64,000 nucleotides of DNA from JAGVSZ01 sp963716855. Its GTDB lineage: Bacteria; Pseudomonadota; Gammaproteobacteria; Burkholderiales; SG8-39. The translations under genes were made by a program, and so were the position numbers. Positions within the stretch are counted from its first letter, which is position 1. Each line of letters opens with the position of its first letter. Below are positions 10,883 through 18,923 of this stretch, piece after piece. Under the pieces are notes generated by a model. It saw nothing but the letters and a program-made list of their open reading frames with translations, did not search any database and was not told where the DNA came from. The stretch spans positions 1 to 64,000 of the forward strand of contig CAVQUV010000018.1 of NCBI GenBank assembly GCA_963716855.1, written 5' to 3'.

Positions 10883-11302
10883 GCGCGCTTCAGGCAGTCC
10901 AGGTAGGCCTGCTCGTCCGGCGCCGCGCGATCGCGCTGCGCCCGCCAGATCACTTCTCCCAGGCACTCGAGCACCGCGTGCAGCGCGTCGTGGCGGTCGC
11001 CGCGGCGCGCGAGGATGCGCTCGAACGCCGCCCGGATGCCCGGCGGCTGGTCGATCGAGAGCTGCTCCTCGATCGCCATGTGCAGGCTCATGTGCAGGAA
11101 CGGGTTGGCCTGCCCGTGCTCCGGGATGTAATCGCGGTCGAGAAAGCGGTCGGGGTCGTCCAGGACGTGGTGGTACTCGGGATGCAGCAGCATCACGTCG
11201 ACCGCGACCGTCTCGAGGCCTTCGAGCGGCGCACGCTCGCGATACTTCCGCCAGGCGTCGAAGAGGAAACTGGCGCGCCTGGTCGCGCGACGGGTTGAAC
11301 AT
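10879..11302 (-). CDS. DUF1841 family protein (frameshifted)
   Basis: A cytoplasmic protein of about 140 residues and unknown function, conserved in Betaproteobacteria. The N-terminus MFNPSRDQARQF and the body FDAWRKYRERAPLEGLE ... HPEYHHVLDD ... ANPFLHMSLHMAIEEQ are characteristic. The two parts are in different frames: near 11268 a TTT run has one T too many for the expected QFLFDAW reading. It starts eight bases after the nth stop and is the last gene of the minus-strand run. Confidence 0.8.
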
Positions 11303-11309
11303 CGGATCC

Positions 11310-11952
11310 TCAGGCCGCCCGGGTCTTCTGGCGGTACTCGCACAGGTCGCTGATCAGGCAGCGCGGGGCAGTCGGGCTTGCGCGCCTTGCAGACGTAGCG
11401 GCCGTGCAGGATCAGCCAGTGGTGCGCGTCCTTGCGGTAGCGCTCGGGGACGAACTTCAGCAGTCGCTCCTCGACCTCGCGCGGGTTCCTGCCCGGCGCG
11501 AGGCCGGTGCGGTTCGCGACGCGGAAGATGTGCGTGTCGACCGCGATGGTCGGCTGTCCGAACGCGGTGTTGAGGATCACGTTCGCGGTCTTGCGGCCCA
11601 CGCCGGGCAGCTGCTCGAGCGCCTCGCGACGTCTCCGGCACCTGTGCCGCCGTGCCGCTCGACGAGGAGCCGGCACGCCTCGATCAGGTGCTTCGCCTTG
11701 CTGCGGAAGAGCCCGATCGTCTGGATGTACGGGATCAGCCCGTCGACGCCGAGCGCGAGCATCTTCTGCCGGCGTGTCGGCCGCCGCGAAGAGCCGCGGC
11801 GTGGCGAGGTTGACGCTCTTGTCGGTCGCCTGCGCCGACAGCACCACGGCGACCAGGAGCTCGAACGGGGTGCGGTAGCCGAGCTCGGTCGTCGGCGCGG
11901 GATTGGCGCGTGCGAGGCGCGCGAAGATCTCCTCGCGCTTGGCGGGATTCAT
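11310..11952 (-). CDS. nth: Endonuclease III (three frameshifts)
   Basis: A DNA N-glycosylase/AP lyase of base-excision repair, specific for oxidised pyrimidines. Recognisable pieces, in order, are MNPAKREEIFARL, the HhH motif LPGVGRKTANVI with its catalytic lysine, and VDTHIFRVANRTGL with the catalytic aspartate. The C-terminal 4Fe-4S loop has cysteines spaced 6-2-5 (CKARKPDC, then CLISDLC). These pieces lie in different frames, with shifts near 11767, 11637 and 11365. After correction the length (about 213 residues) matches the family. Three breaks in a core repair gene more likely reflect sequence errors than decay. The ATG overlaps the end of the rnfB region. Confidence 0.85.
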
Positions 11953-12608
11953 CGGGAGTGCCGGCGCGCAGAACGCGGCCCGCCGGGCGCGTGCGCGCGC
12001 GAGGGCGGCATCGACCGCGGCGCGCTTCGTCTCGGGCGTCGGCGCGTCGCGCAGCGCCGCCGCGCGTCGCGCCAGCCGATCCGCGCGCTCGCCGGCCTCG
12101 CGCGCCAGGCGAGCCTGGCGCGCGACGTAGCGCACCCGCGCCGCGTCGGCCCGGTCCTCGTTCCACTGCGCGTCCGGCCCGATCGCCGGAACCATCGGGC
12201 TAGGAACCACGGGCTCGGAACCATCGCGATGCAGTCCACCGGGCAGGGCGGCACGCAGAGATCGCAGCCGGTGCAGAGCTCGGCAATGACGGTGTGCATC
12301 CGCTTCGGCGCGCCCGCGATCGCGTCGACCGGGCACGCCTGGATGCAGAGCGTGCAGCCGATGCAGTGCGCCTCGTCGATGAGGGCGACCTGCAGCGGCT
12401 GCTCGACGCCGCACGCCGGATCGAGCGGCAGGTAGGGACGCCCGGTGAGCGCCGCGAGCGTCCGGATCCCGGCATCGCCGCCCGGCGGACAGCGGTTGAT
12501 CGCGGCCTCGCCCGCGGCGACCGCTTCGGCGTAGGGCCGGCAGGCCGGGTAGCCGCAGCGCGTGCATTGCGTCTGCGGCAGGGCGCGGTCGATCGCGTCG
12601 GCGAGCAT
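11949..12608 (-). CDS. rnfB: RnfB-type ferredoxin-domain protein (frameshifted)
   Basis: An electron-transfer protein carrying an N-terminal [4Fe-4S] domain (CTRCGYPACRPYAEAV ... NRCPPGG) and two ferredoxin clusters (CIGCTLCIQACPVDAI; CTGCDLCVPPCPVDCI). It lacks the membrane anchor of a full RnfB, as is usual for the solitary betaproteobacterial copy next to nth; no other rnf genes are present. Near 12209 the frame is lost inside a 15/14-base tandem repeat. Restoring one base gives a repeated MVPSP followed by the expected helical tail QWNEDRADAARVRYVARQ. That corrected frame runs into nth without a stop, so either a second, compensating indel lies near the end or the two are fused. Confidence 0.82.
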   Translation of the reverse strand: MLADAIDRALPQTQCTRCGYPACRPYAEAVAAGEAAINRCPPGGDAGIRTLAALTGRPYLPLDPACGVEQPLQVALIDEAHCIGCTLCIQACPVDAIAGAPKRMHTVIAELCTGCDLCVPPCPVDCIAMVPSPWFLARWFRRSGRTRSGTRTGPTRRGCATSRARLAWRARPASARIGWRDARRRCATRRRPRRSAPRSMPPSRAHAPGGPRSARRHSR

Positions 12609-12620
12609 CCTGCCCGGGAA

Positions 12621-13656
12621 CTAGGCCGCGCGCGCGGCCGGCGCCGCGAGTCCGCGCACGATCTCGCGCACGAGTCCCGGCCCGCGATAGACGAGGCCGG
12701 TGTACACCTGCACGAGCGACGCGCCCGCCGCGAGCTTCTCGTGCGCATCGGCAGCGCTCATGATGCCGCCGACGCCGATGATCGGGACGCGGCCCCCGAG
12801 CGCGCTCGCGATCTTGCGCACCACTGCGGTCGAGGCGGCGCGGACCGGCGCGCCGGAGAGGCCGCCCGCCTCGTCGGCGTGGGGCAACCCCTCGACGCCT
12901 TTGCGGGACACCGTCGTATTGGTCGCGATCACCGCGTCGATCCCGTGCTTCTCCACCAGGCGCGCGATCGCGGCGATCTGCTCGTCGTCCAGGTCGGGTG
13001 CGATCTTCACCGCCAGCGGCACGCGACGCTTCGCGGCCTGCGCCAGCTGGTCGCGGCGCCGGGCGAGCTTGCGCGAGGAGATCGCCCGAGCTCGTCGGCT
13101 TGCTGGAGCTGGCGGAGGTTCTTGGTGTTCGGCGAGGAGACGTTCACGGTGACGTAGCTCGCGTACGGATGGACCTTCTCGAGGCAGGCGAGGTAGTCGT
13201 CGGCCGCACGCTCGATCGGCGTGTCGAAGTTCTTGCCGATGTTGATGCCGAGGATGCCCCGGTAGCGCGCGCGGCGCACGTTCTCCACGAGGCGCTCCAC
13301 GCCCACGTTGTTGAAGCCCATGCGGTTGATGATCGCCTCGCGCTCGACGATGCGGAACAGGCGCGGCCGCGGATTGCCCGGCTGCGGGCGCGGCGTGACG
13401 GTGCCGACCTCGATGAAGCCGAAGCCGAACGCCGCGAGCGCGTCGATGTATGCCGCGTTCTTGTCGAGGCCGGCGGCGAGTCCGACCGGGTTCGGGAACG
13501 CGAGCCCCATCGCGTCGACCCGTGCGCCGGGGATCGGCCCGCCGGGCAGGCCGGGAAGCCGCAGCGCTGCAGGAGCTTGAAGGACGGCAGCGCGAGCTCG
13601 TGCGCCGTTTCGGGGTCGAGGTGGAAGAGGAGCGGGCGCGCGAGACCGTACAGCAT
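12621..13656 (-). CDS. pyrD: Dihydroorotate dehydrogenase, quinone-type (frameshifted)
   Basis: A class 2 (membrane-associated, FMN, quinone-dependent) enzyme of pyrimidine synthesis that oxidises dihydroorotate to orotate. The N-terminal helical segment MLYGLARPLLFHLDPETAHE is followed by FPNPVGLAAGLDKNA, NRMGFNN, VNVSSPNT with the catalytic serine, TNTTVSRKG and IIGVGGI. Two frame changes are needed: near 13558 (before LPGLPGGPIPGARVDAMG) and near 13085 (after QQADEL). Corrected length is about 345 residues, normal for class 2. It lies 12 bases upstream of rnfB and 23 bases after bpt. Confidence 0.87.
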
Positions 13657-13679
13657 CGCGCCGGGAGTTTACCGCGGGC

Positions 13680-14420
13680 TCAACCGTCCACCTCGGCCGC
13701 GCCGAGCCGCCGCCACGCGCCGTCGACGAGGCCTTCGATCGGACGGAAGCGCGCCTTGTAGGCCATCTTGCGGCTGTCGCGGATCCAGTAGCCGAGGTAG
13801 AGGTAGGGCAGGCCGGCCGCCCGGCACTGCTCGATCTGCCAGAGGATGTTGTAGGTGCCGAGGCTCGCGCCCTCGAGCTCCGGATCGAAGAACGTATAGA
13901 CGGACGACAGGCCGTCGGTGAGCTGGTCGACGATGCTCACCATCACCAGCTTCGCGCCGTCGCGGAACTCGACCAGCCGGGTGTTCACGCGGCTCTGGAG
14001 CAGGAAGTGCGAGTACTGGTCGCGGCTGTCCTGGTCCATCCCGCCGCCGGCGTGGCGCGCGGCCTGGTAGCGGAGGTACAGCGCGTAGTGCTCGACGCGG
14101 AAGCGCAGCCCGAGCGCGGTGGCGGCGAGCCCTTCGTGCTTGCGGACCGCGCGCCGCTGGTACCGCGTCGTCTCGAACTCTGCGACCGGGATCCGCACCG
14201 GCACGCACGCGCGGCATGCATCGCAGTAGGGCCGGTAGGTGAAGATGCCGCTGCGGCGGAAGCCGAGCCGCACCAGGTCGCCGTACAGGTCGTTTCCGAT
14301 GAGATGCGACGGCGTCGCGACCTGCGAGCGCGCCATCCGGCCCGGCAGGTAGCTGCAGGGATAGGGCGCCGTCACGTAGAACTGCAGGACGGCGTGCGGC
14401 AGATCGTTCAGCTGCGACAT
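13680..14420 (-). CDS. bpt: Aspartate/glutamate leucyltransferase (bacterial Ate/Bpt)
   Basis: A 246-residue aminoacyl-tRNA-protein transferase that adds leucine to N-terminal Asp or Glu and so feeds proteins to ClpAP in the N-end rule pathway. Family signatures are HAVLQFYVTAPYPCSYLPGR, the YRPYCDACRACVPVRIP cysteine cluster, and the C-terminal GYWIRDSRKMAYKARFRPIE. The ATG at 14420 gives the conserved MSQLND start; an AGGAG lies about 15 bases upstream. It follows aat, the other N-end rule transferase, with no stop codon between them in this sequence, so the two could be one polypeptide. Confidence 0.92.
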   Translation of the reverse strand: MSQLNDLPHAVLQFYVTAPYPCSYLPGRMARSQVATPSHLIGNDLYGDLVRLGFRRSGIFTYRPYCDACRACVPVRIPVAEFETTRYQRRAVRKHEGLAATALGLRFRVEHYALYLRYQAARHAGGGMDQDSRDQYSHFLLQSRVNTRLVEFRDGAKLVMVSIVDQLTDGLSSVYTFFDPELEGASLGTYNILWQIEQCRAAGLPYLYLGYWIRDSRKMAYKARFRPIEGLVDGAWRRLGAAEVDG

Positions 14421-15141
14421 GCGGTGTGCTATGCGCTCCTGCCCGCGCGGGCCTGGCGGCGATTGCCAGCGCCCCGGCGGGCGTTCGTAGTCTACCAAGT
14501 CCCTGAGGCGGCGTGAGAACTCCCGACGGGGGATCTCGCGTGCGCCGAGCGAGGCGAGATGCTCGGTATGCATCTGGCAGTCGATCAGGCCGAATCCTTC
14601 CGCCCGGAGGTGCTCGACGAGGTGCGCGAAAGCGATCTTCGATGCGTCCCGGCGGCGGCTGAACATGGACTCGCCGTAGAACATCCGCCCGATGGCCACG
14701 CCGTACAGGCCGCCGGCCAGCTCGCCTTCGATCCAGGTCTCCGCGCAATGCGCGTAGCCGAGCTCGTGCAGGCGGCCGTAGGCAGTCCGCATCTCCGCGG
14801 TGATCCACGTGCCGGGTTGGCCCGCCCGCGGCGCGGCACAGCCCCGCATCACGTCGTCGAACGCGGTGTCGAAGCGCGCCTCGTACGGTGCGTTGCGCAA
14901 CGTCTTCGCGAGCGAGCGCGTCACGCGCAGCGTCGCCGGGCACGAGGACCATGCGGGGGTCGGGACTCCACCAGAGAATCGGATCGCCTTCGGAGTACCA
15001 CGGGAAGATCCCGCGCCGGTAGGCCTCGAGGAGCCGGCGCGGCGAGAGGTCGCCGCCGACGGCGAGCAGGCCGTTCGGCTCCTTCAGCGCGGACGTGAGC
15101 GGCGGAAAGGTCGTCTCGGTCCCGAGCCAGGGAATCAACAC
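14421..15141 (-). CDS. aat: Leucyl/phenylalanyl-tRNA-protein transferase (frameshifted)
   Basis: Transfers Leu or Phe from tRNA to N-terminal Lys or Arg, marking proteins for ClpAP. The N-terminal part (IPWLGTETTFPPL, GLLAVGGDLSPRRLLEAYRRG, GIFPWYSEGDPILWWSPDPR) and the rest (LRVTRSLAKTL, GYAHCAETW, YGVAIGRMFYGESMFS) are in different frames, joined near 14937. The start is probably the GTG at 15141, overlapping the stop of the Rieske gene; TTG at 15138 is an alternative. No stop codon occurs before the bpt ATG in the same frame, so the true C-terminus is either fused to Bpt or hidden by a further indel. Confidence 0.85.
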
Positions 15142-15848
15142 TTCACCTGCTGCCTGCAGTACTCCTCGAGCTCCTTCACGACGCACGCGTCCCGTACCGG
15201 CGCCTTCGCGCGGTCGCCGTGCTCGAGCGCAAGCCGCATCTCGTACTTGGCGAAGAAGTCGGCGAACATCTCCCCGCCGACCGTCCCGACGGCGTACAAC
15301 TCGTCGGCGCCGCGGTCGTAGTCGAGCAGGATCGCCGCGAGCGGCTGCGGGGCCGGTCCCGCCAGCACACGGCCGCCATCGGCGGGATCGTACTGGCTGT
15401 GCTCCGAGCAGCAGTGGATCACGTGCGCGAAGCGGTTGCCCGGCGTCTTCTCGCCCCGGTAGCTGATGAAGCTGATCTCGCGCGTCGGATAGGTCAGCTT
15501 GTGCGCGCAGATCGCCGAATACGCGACGACGCCGCCGTTCGCCCCGGTGCCGCCGGCCCATTGGTAGCTGCGCGCGTCGGTGGTCTTGAGCGTCGCGCTC
15601 GTGCGCGTCGGCGCGCCGAGATTCAGGAGGAAGCAGGGCGTCCCGGCGAACGGATAGTGGAAGATCAGGTTTCGCCCCACCGGGATGGCCTTCGACTTGA
15701 CCGGCCGCCCGTCCGCGTCCACCAGGCGGGCGCGGCCGTAGAGCCGCGGCTTCGCGTCTGCCTGCGCGAGCGCCTGACCGATCAGCTCCGGCAGCGATGC
15801 AGTCGCGCCGGCGAGGGCGCAGGCGCGCACGAAATCCCTGCGGTCCAT
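15135..15848 (-). CDS. Periplasmic Rieske 2Fe-2S protein
   Basis: A 237-residue Rieske iron-sulfur protein. The N-terminus MDRRDFVRACALAGA resembles a twin-arginine signal, so it is probably exported folded. The cluster ligands are in CAHKLTY (C-x-H) and CCSEHSQYDPADGG (C-x-x-H), with the family GG after the second box. It is not next to cytochrome b or c1 genes, so it is not a standard bc1 subunit; the true partner is unknown. The first gene of a seven-gene minus-strand run, it overlaps the start of aat. Confidence 0.85.
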   Translation of the reverse strand: MDRRDFVRACALAGATASLPELIGQALAQADAKPRLYGRARLVDADGRPVKSKAIPVGRNLIFHYPFAGTPCFLLNLGAPTRTSATLKTTDARSYQWAGGTGANGGVVAYSAICAHKLTYPTREISFISYRGEKTPGNRFAHVIHCCSEHSQYDPADGGRVLAGPAPQPLAAILLDYDRGADELYAVGTVGGEMFADFFAKYEMRLALEHGDRAKAPVRDACVVKELEEYCRQQVKC

Positions 15849-16020
15849 GTCCTGAATCTCCTCGGCGCGAGGCTAGCCAGCGCTCCGCCGCCTGTCAACG
15901 CCCGGGCGCTTGCGCCGGGGTATGATCCGCCGGCGCCGCGACGGCGGCGCGGGAAAGCACAATCAGAGCGACGCGGACGGGCGCCAGCCGCGGTCCGCGT
16001 CGCCACGTAGAGGAGGGGTC

Positions 16021-17214
16021 ATGGAAACGCTCAAGTCGGGCGCCGACGCGCTCTTCATACTCATCGGCGCGATCATGGTGCTCGCAATGCACTCGGGGTT
16101 TGCGTTCCTCGAGCTCGGCACCGTGCGCTCGAAGAACCAGATCAACGCGCTGGTGAAGATCCTGTGCGACTTCGCCGTGTCGACGCTCGCCTACTTCTTC
16201 GTCGGCTACGGCATCGCCTACGGCATCAGCTTCCTGACCGGCGCGGAGACGCTCGCGCAGAAGAACGGCTACGAGCTGGTGAAGTTCTTCTTCCTGCTCA
16301 CGTTCGCGGCCGCGGTGCCGGCGATCGTCTCGGGCGGGATCGCGGAGCGCGCGCGCTTCTATCCGCAGCTCGTGGCGTCGATCGCGATCGTCGCGGTGGT
16401 CTACCCCTTCTTCGAGGGAATCGCCTGGAATCAGCAGTTCGGCGTCCAGGCGCGGCTCAAGGGCGCGTTCGGCGAGGAGTTCCACGACTTCGCCGGGTCG
16501 GTGGTCGTGCACGCGGTCGGCGGCTGGCTCGGGCTGGTCGCGGTGCTCCTGCTCGGCGCGCGCAGCGGGCGCTACAGCAAGGACGGCAAGGTGATGACGG
16601 CGCACCCGCCGTCGTCGATCCCGTTCCTTGCGCTCGGCGCGTGGATCCTTACGGTCGGCTGGTTCGGCTTCAACGTCATGTCGGCGCAGATGCTCGAAAA
16701 GATCAGCGGTCTCGTCGCGCTCAATTCGCTGATGGCGATGGTCGGCGGGACACTCGCCGCGCTGGTTGCGGGGCGCAACGACCCGGGCTTCGTGCACAAC
16801 GGCCCGCTCGCCGGGCTCGTGGCGATCTGCGCGGGATCGGACGTCATGCATCCGGTGGGCGCGCTCGTCACCGGCGCGGTTGCGGGTGTGATCTTCGTCT
16901 ACCTCTTCACCATCACGCAGAACCGCTGGCGCATCGACGACGTCCTCGGCGTCTGGCCGCTGCACGGGCTGTGCGGGGCGTGGGGCGGCATCGCGTGCGG
17001 GATCTTTGGCGCCAAGGCGCTCGGCGGGATGGGCGGGGTGAGCGTCCTGTCCCAGGTCGCGGGGACCGCTCTCGGGATCGTCGTCGCGCTCGTGGGCGGC
17101 GCGATCGTCTACGGTGCGATGAAGGCCTTCGTCGGGCTGCGCCTGGACGCGGAGCAGGAGTTCAACGGCGCGGATCTCTCGATCCACAAGATCACCTCGG
17201 CGCCGGAGCGCTGA
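16021..17214 (+). CDS. amt: Ammonium transporter, Amt family
   Basis: A 397-residue inner-membrane channel for ammonium/ammonia with about eleven hydrophobic helices. Family motifs include AFLELGTVRSKNQ, FFEGIAWNQQ and the signature segment DFAGSVVVHAVGG with its pore histidine. The second pore histidine lies in the C-terminal half, probably in VWPLHGLCGAWGG. AGGAGG precedes the ATG. No glnK/glnB gene lies next to it, unlike the common amtB-glnK pair. It diverges from the Rieske gene. Confidence 0.93.
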   Translation: METLKSGADALFILIGAIMVLAMHSGFAFLELGTVRSKNQINALVKILCDFAVSTLAYFFVGYGIAYGISFLTGAETLAQKNGYELVKFFFLLTFAAAVPAIVSGGIAERARFYPQLVASIAIVAVVYPFFEGIAWNQQFGVQARLKGAFGEEFHDFAGSVVVHAVGGWLGLVAVLLLGARSGRYSKDGKVMTAHPPSSIPFLALGAWILTVGWFGFNVMSAQMLEKISGLVALNSLMAMVGGTLAALVAGRNDPGFVHNGPLAGLVAICAGSDVMHPVGALVTGAVAGVIFVYLFTITQNRWRIDDVLGVWPLHGLCGAWGGIACGIFGAKALGGMGGVSVLSQVAGTALGIVVALVGGAIVYGAMKAFVGLRLDAEQEFNGADLSIHKITSAPER

Positions 17215-17222
17215 GGCGAGGC

Positions 17223-17249
17223 CGTCACTCCGGCGCAAGCCGGAACCAG
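17223..17249. repeat. REP-like palindrome (single hairpin)
   Basis: The 27 bases have the same core as the element at 7055 (CGTCACTCCGGCG ... GCCGGA). Only one hairpin is present. It lies between the convergent stops of the Amt and Nudix genes. Confidence 0.55.
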
Positions 17250-17253
17250 AAGG

Positions 17254-17790
17254 TCATTTGACCGGAAGGACCTCGCCGGTGTGGAAGCCGTACACGCCGG
17301 CCTTCCGGTCGTCGTAATAGTGCCGCAGCGTGGTCGAGATCGTGCGGAAGGCGAGCTCCTTCCAGGGGATCTCGCCTTCGCCGAACAGTGCCACGTCCAG
17401 GCTCTCGGTGCCGGGCGCGAACTCGAGGTCGAGCAGGCGGCCACGATAGAAGATGTGCACTTGGTTGACGTGCGGGACCGAGAGCACGGAGTACATCGCC
17501 GCAAGCTCCACGCGCGCGTTCGCTTCCTCGAGCGTCTCGCGCAGCGCGGCCTGCGCCACCGTCTCGCCGTTCTCCATGAATCCCGCCGGCAGCGTCCAGA
17601 GGCCGTGACGCGGCTCGATGGCGCGCCGGCAGAGCAGGATGCGGTCCTCCCATTCGGCGATGCAGCCGATCACCATCCTGGGATTCTGGTAGTGGATCGT
17701 TTCGCACGCCGAGCAGACGTGGCGCGGCAGATTGTCGCCGGTGGGGACGCGGAGCTGGACGGGTGCGCCGCAGTTGGAGCAGAACTTCAT
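17254..17790 (-). CDS. Nudix hydrolase with N-terminal zinc ribbon
   Basis: A 178-residue hydrolase of nucleoside-diphosphate-linked compounds, resembling the NudC/ADP-ribose group. The N-terminal zinc ribbon has two CxxC pairs (CSNCG and CSAC). The Nudix box is GFMENGETVAQAALRETLEE, with the REXXEE core intact. The substrate cannot be inferred. The gene is alone on the minus strand, convergent with amt. Confidence 0.88.
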   Translation of the reverse strand: MKFCSNCGAPVQLRVPTGDNLPRHVCSACETIHYQNPRMVIGCIAEWEDRILLCRRAIEPRHGLWTLPAGFMENGETVAQAALRETLEEANARVELAAMYSVLSVPHVNQVHIFYRGRLLDLEFAPGTESLDVALFGEGEIPWKELAFRTISTTLRHYYDDRKAGVYGFHTGEVLPVK

Positions 17791-17854
17791 CGGTATGGCG
17801 GGTGCCGTGCGAGCCTATGATAACCTGCCCCCGCACCGCCTCCACGCACGCGTC

Positions 17855-18091
17855 ATGCGTCCCTCCGAGATCGCTGAAGTGATCGACCGCGAGTTCCGGG
17901 CCGCGGGTTCGGGCGCGCACACGCTGGCGATGCTCTGGGGGCCGCCGGGCGTCGGCAAGTCGCAGATCGTCGCGCAGGGCGCCGCGCGCCACGGCATGCA
18001 GTTTCCGGACTTCGCGCCCGGCTACCCGGTGCTGTGGCTCGTCAAGGGCAACTCGCCGGTGCCCTGGGGCGAGCGCGTCCAGCTCAACTGA
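17855..18091 (+). pseudogene. Truncated MoxR-like AAA+ ATPase remnant
   Basis: A 78-residue frame that begins like a MoxR-type ATPase (MRPSEIAEVIDREFRAAGSG, then LWGPPGVGKSQIVAQGAARHG with a complete Walker A). It then jumps to an unrelated tail (FPDFAPGYPVLWLVKGNSPV) and stops. Walker B, sensors and the lid are missing, so it cannot be a working ATPase. It looks like the scar of an internal deletion, the tail coming from another gene's 3' end. The last eight bases overlap the end of the convergent dehalogenase. Confidence 0.6.
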
Positions 18092-18752
18092 CGAGCTGCG
18101 GCAGCTCCGCGAGCGAGCCGAGCTCGTGGTCCGGGCGCACGCCCATCTCGTCGACCGGCGCTCCCGCGCGGTTGATCCAGAACGTGCGGAAGCCGAACGA
18201 CCTCGCGCCGATCGCGTCCCAGCAGTTCGACGACACGAAGCCGATTGCCTTGGCCGGCACGCCGAGGCGGTCGACCGCGATGCGATAGACGCGCGGGTCC
18301 GGCTTGAAGATTTTCACCTCGTCCACCGAGAGCACGTCGGTGATGAGGTCGTGCAGACCGGAATTGAACACCACCGGTTCGAGCATCGCGGGCGATCCGT
18401 TCGAGAGGATCGCGAGCCGGATGCCGCGCAGCCGTCCGAGCGCCTCGCCCACTTCGGGGAAGGTGGCGAGATGGAGATAGCACTTCAGGAGCTGCGCGCG
18501 CTGCGCGTCGTCGAGCGCGAGCTTCAGCGCCGCGCAGGCGTAGTGCAGCGCGCTCTCGGTGACGTGCGAGAAGTCCTCGTAGCGTCCCATCAGGCTGCGC
18601 AGCCAGGTGTACTCGAGCTGCTTCGTGCGCCAGAGCTGCGAGAGGGCGGCCCCCTTGCCCGGCCAGATCGACTCGGCGGTCGCGGCGACCGAGTGGACGT
18701 CGAAGAGCGTGCCGTAGGCGTCGAAGACCAGGGCGGCGGGACGAGCGGTCAT
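18084..18752 (-). CDS. Haloacid dehalogenase, type II
   Basis: A 222-residue HAD-superfamily enzyme of the L-2-haloacid dehalogenase type, which hydrolyses 2-haloalkanoates with inversion. HAD motif I is LVFDAYGTLFDVHS with the nucleophilic aspartate, motif II is ILSNGSP, motif III is KIFKPDPRVY and motif IV is FVSSNCWDAIGARSFGF. These include the Asn/Trp-bearing signature of true dehalogenases. GGAGGAAG lies just before the ATG. Natural substrate is unknown; distant HAD phosphatases share the fold but not the SSN-W motif. Confidence 0.88.
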   Translation of the reverse strand: MTARPAALVFDAYGTLFDVHSVAATAESIWPGKGAALSQLWRTKQLEYTWLRSLMGRYEDFSHVTESALHYACAALKLALDDAQRAQLLKCYLHLATFPEVGEALGRLRGIRLAILSNGSPAMLEPVVFNSGLHDLITDVLSVDEVKIFKPDPRVYRIAVDRLGVPAKAIGFVSSNCWDAIGARSFGFRTFWINRAGAPVDEMGVRPDHELGSLAELPQLVS

Positions 18753-18832
18753 GGCTTCCTCCGGACGGGGCGCGGAGGGGAATGCTACGCGTGGGAAGGT
18801 AGGGAATCCATGCAAAAGGGGCCAGGTTGGGA

Positions 18833-18856
18833 AAGGAAGGGTCCCAACCCTTCCTT
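18833..18856. terminator. Hairpin between dehalogenase and spoVR
   Basis: A perfect 10-bp stem AAGGAAGGGT / ACCCTTCCTT with a CCCA loop. There is no clear T-run on either side, so it may act as a transcription pause or RNA-processing element rather than a full terminator. Confidence 0.45.
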
Positions 18857-18885
18857 CGGCCCCTCTTGCGACTCCCCAGTCCCAG

Positions 18886-18914
18886 GCGAAACTCCGCTTT
18901 GAGCGGAGTTTCGC
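18886..18914 (-). terminator. Terminator of the prkA-yeaH-spoVR operon
   Basis: A perfect 13-bp stem GCGAAACTCCGCT / AGCGGAGTTTCGC with a 3-base loop, starting ten bases after the spoVR stop codon on the minus strand. There is no long T-run beyond it, but its position and strength support a terminator or mRNA 3' end. Confidence 0.7.
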
Positions 18915-18923
18915 GAAGGTCAC

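Noticed and set aside
11949..12608. Complete Rnf complex
   Set aside because: Only an RnfB-type protein is present; no rnfA, C, D, G or E lies nearby.
18084..18752. Haloacid dehalogenase as part of a halo-compound catabolic operon
   Set aside because: The neighbours are unrelated and no transporter or regulator of such a pathway is adjacent.
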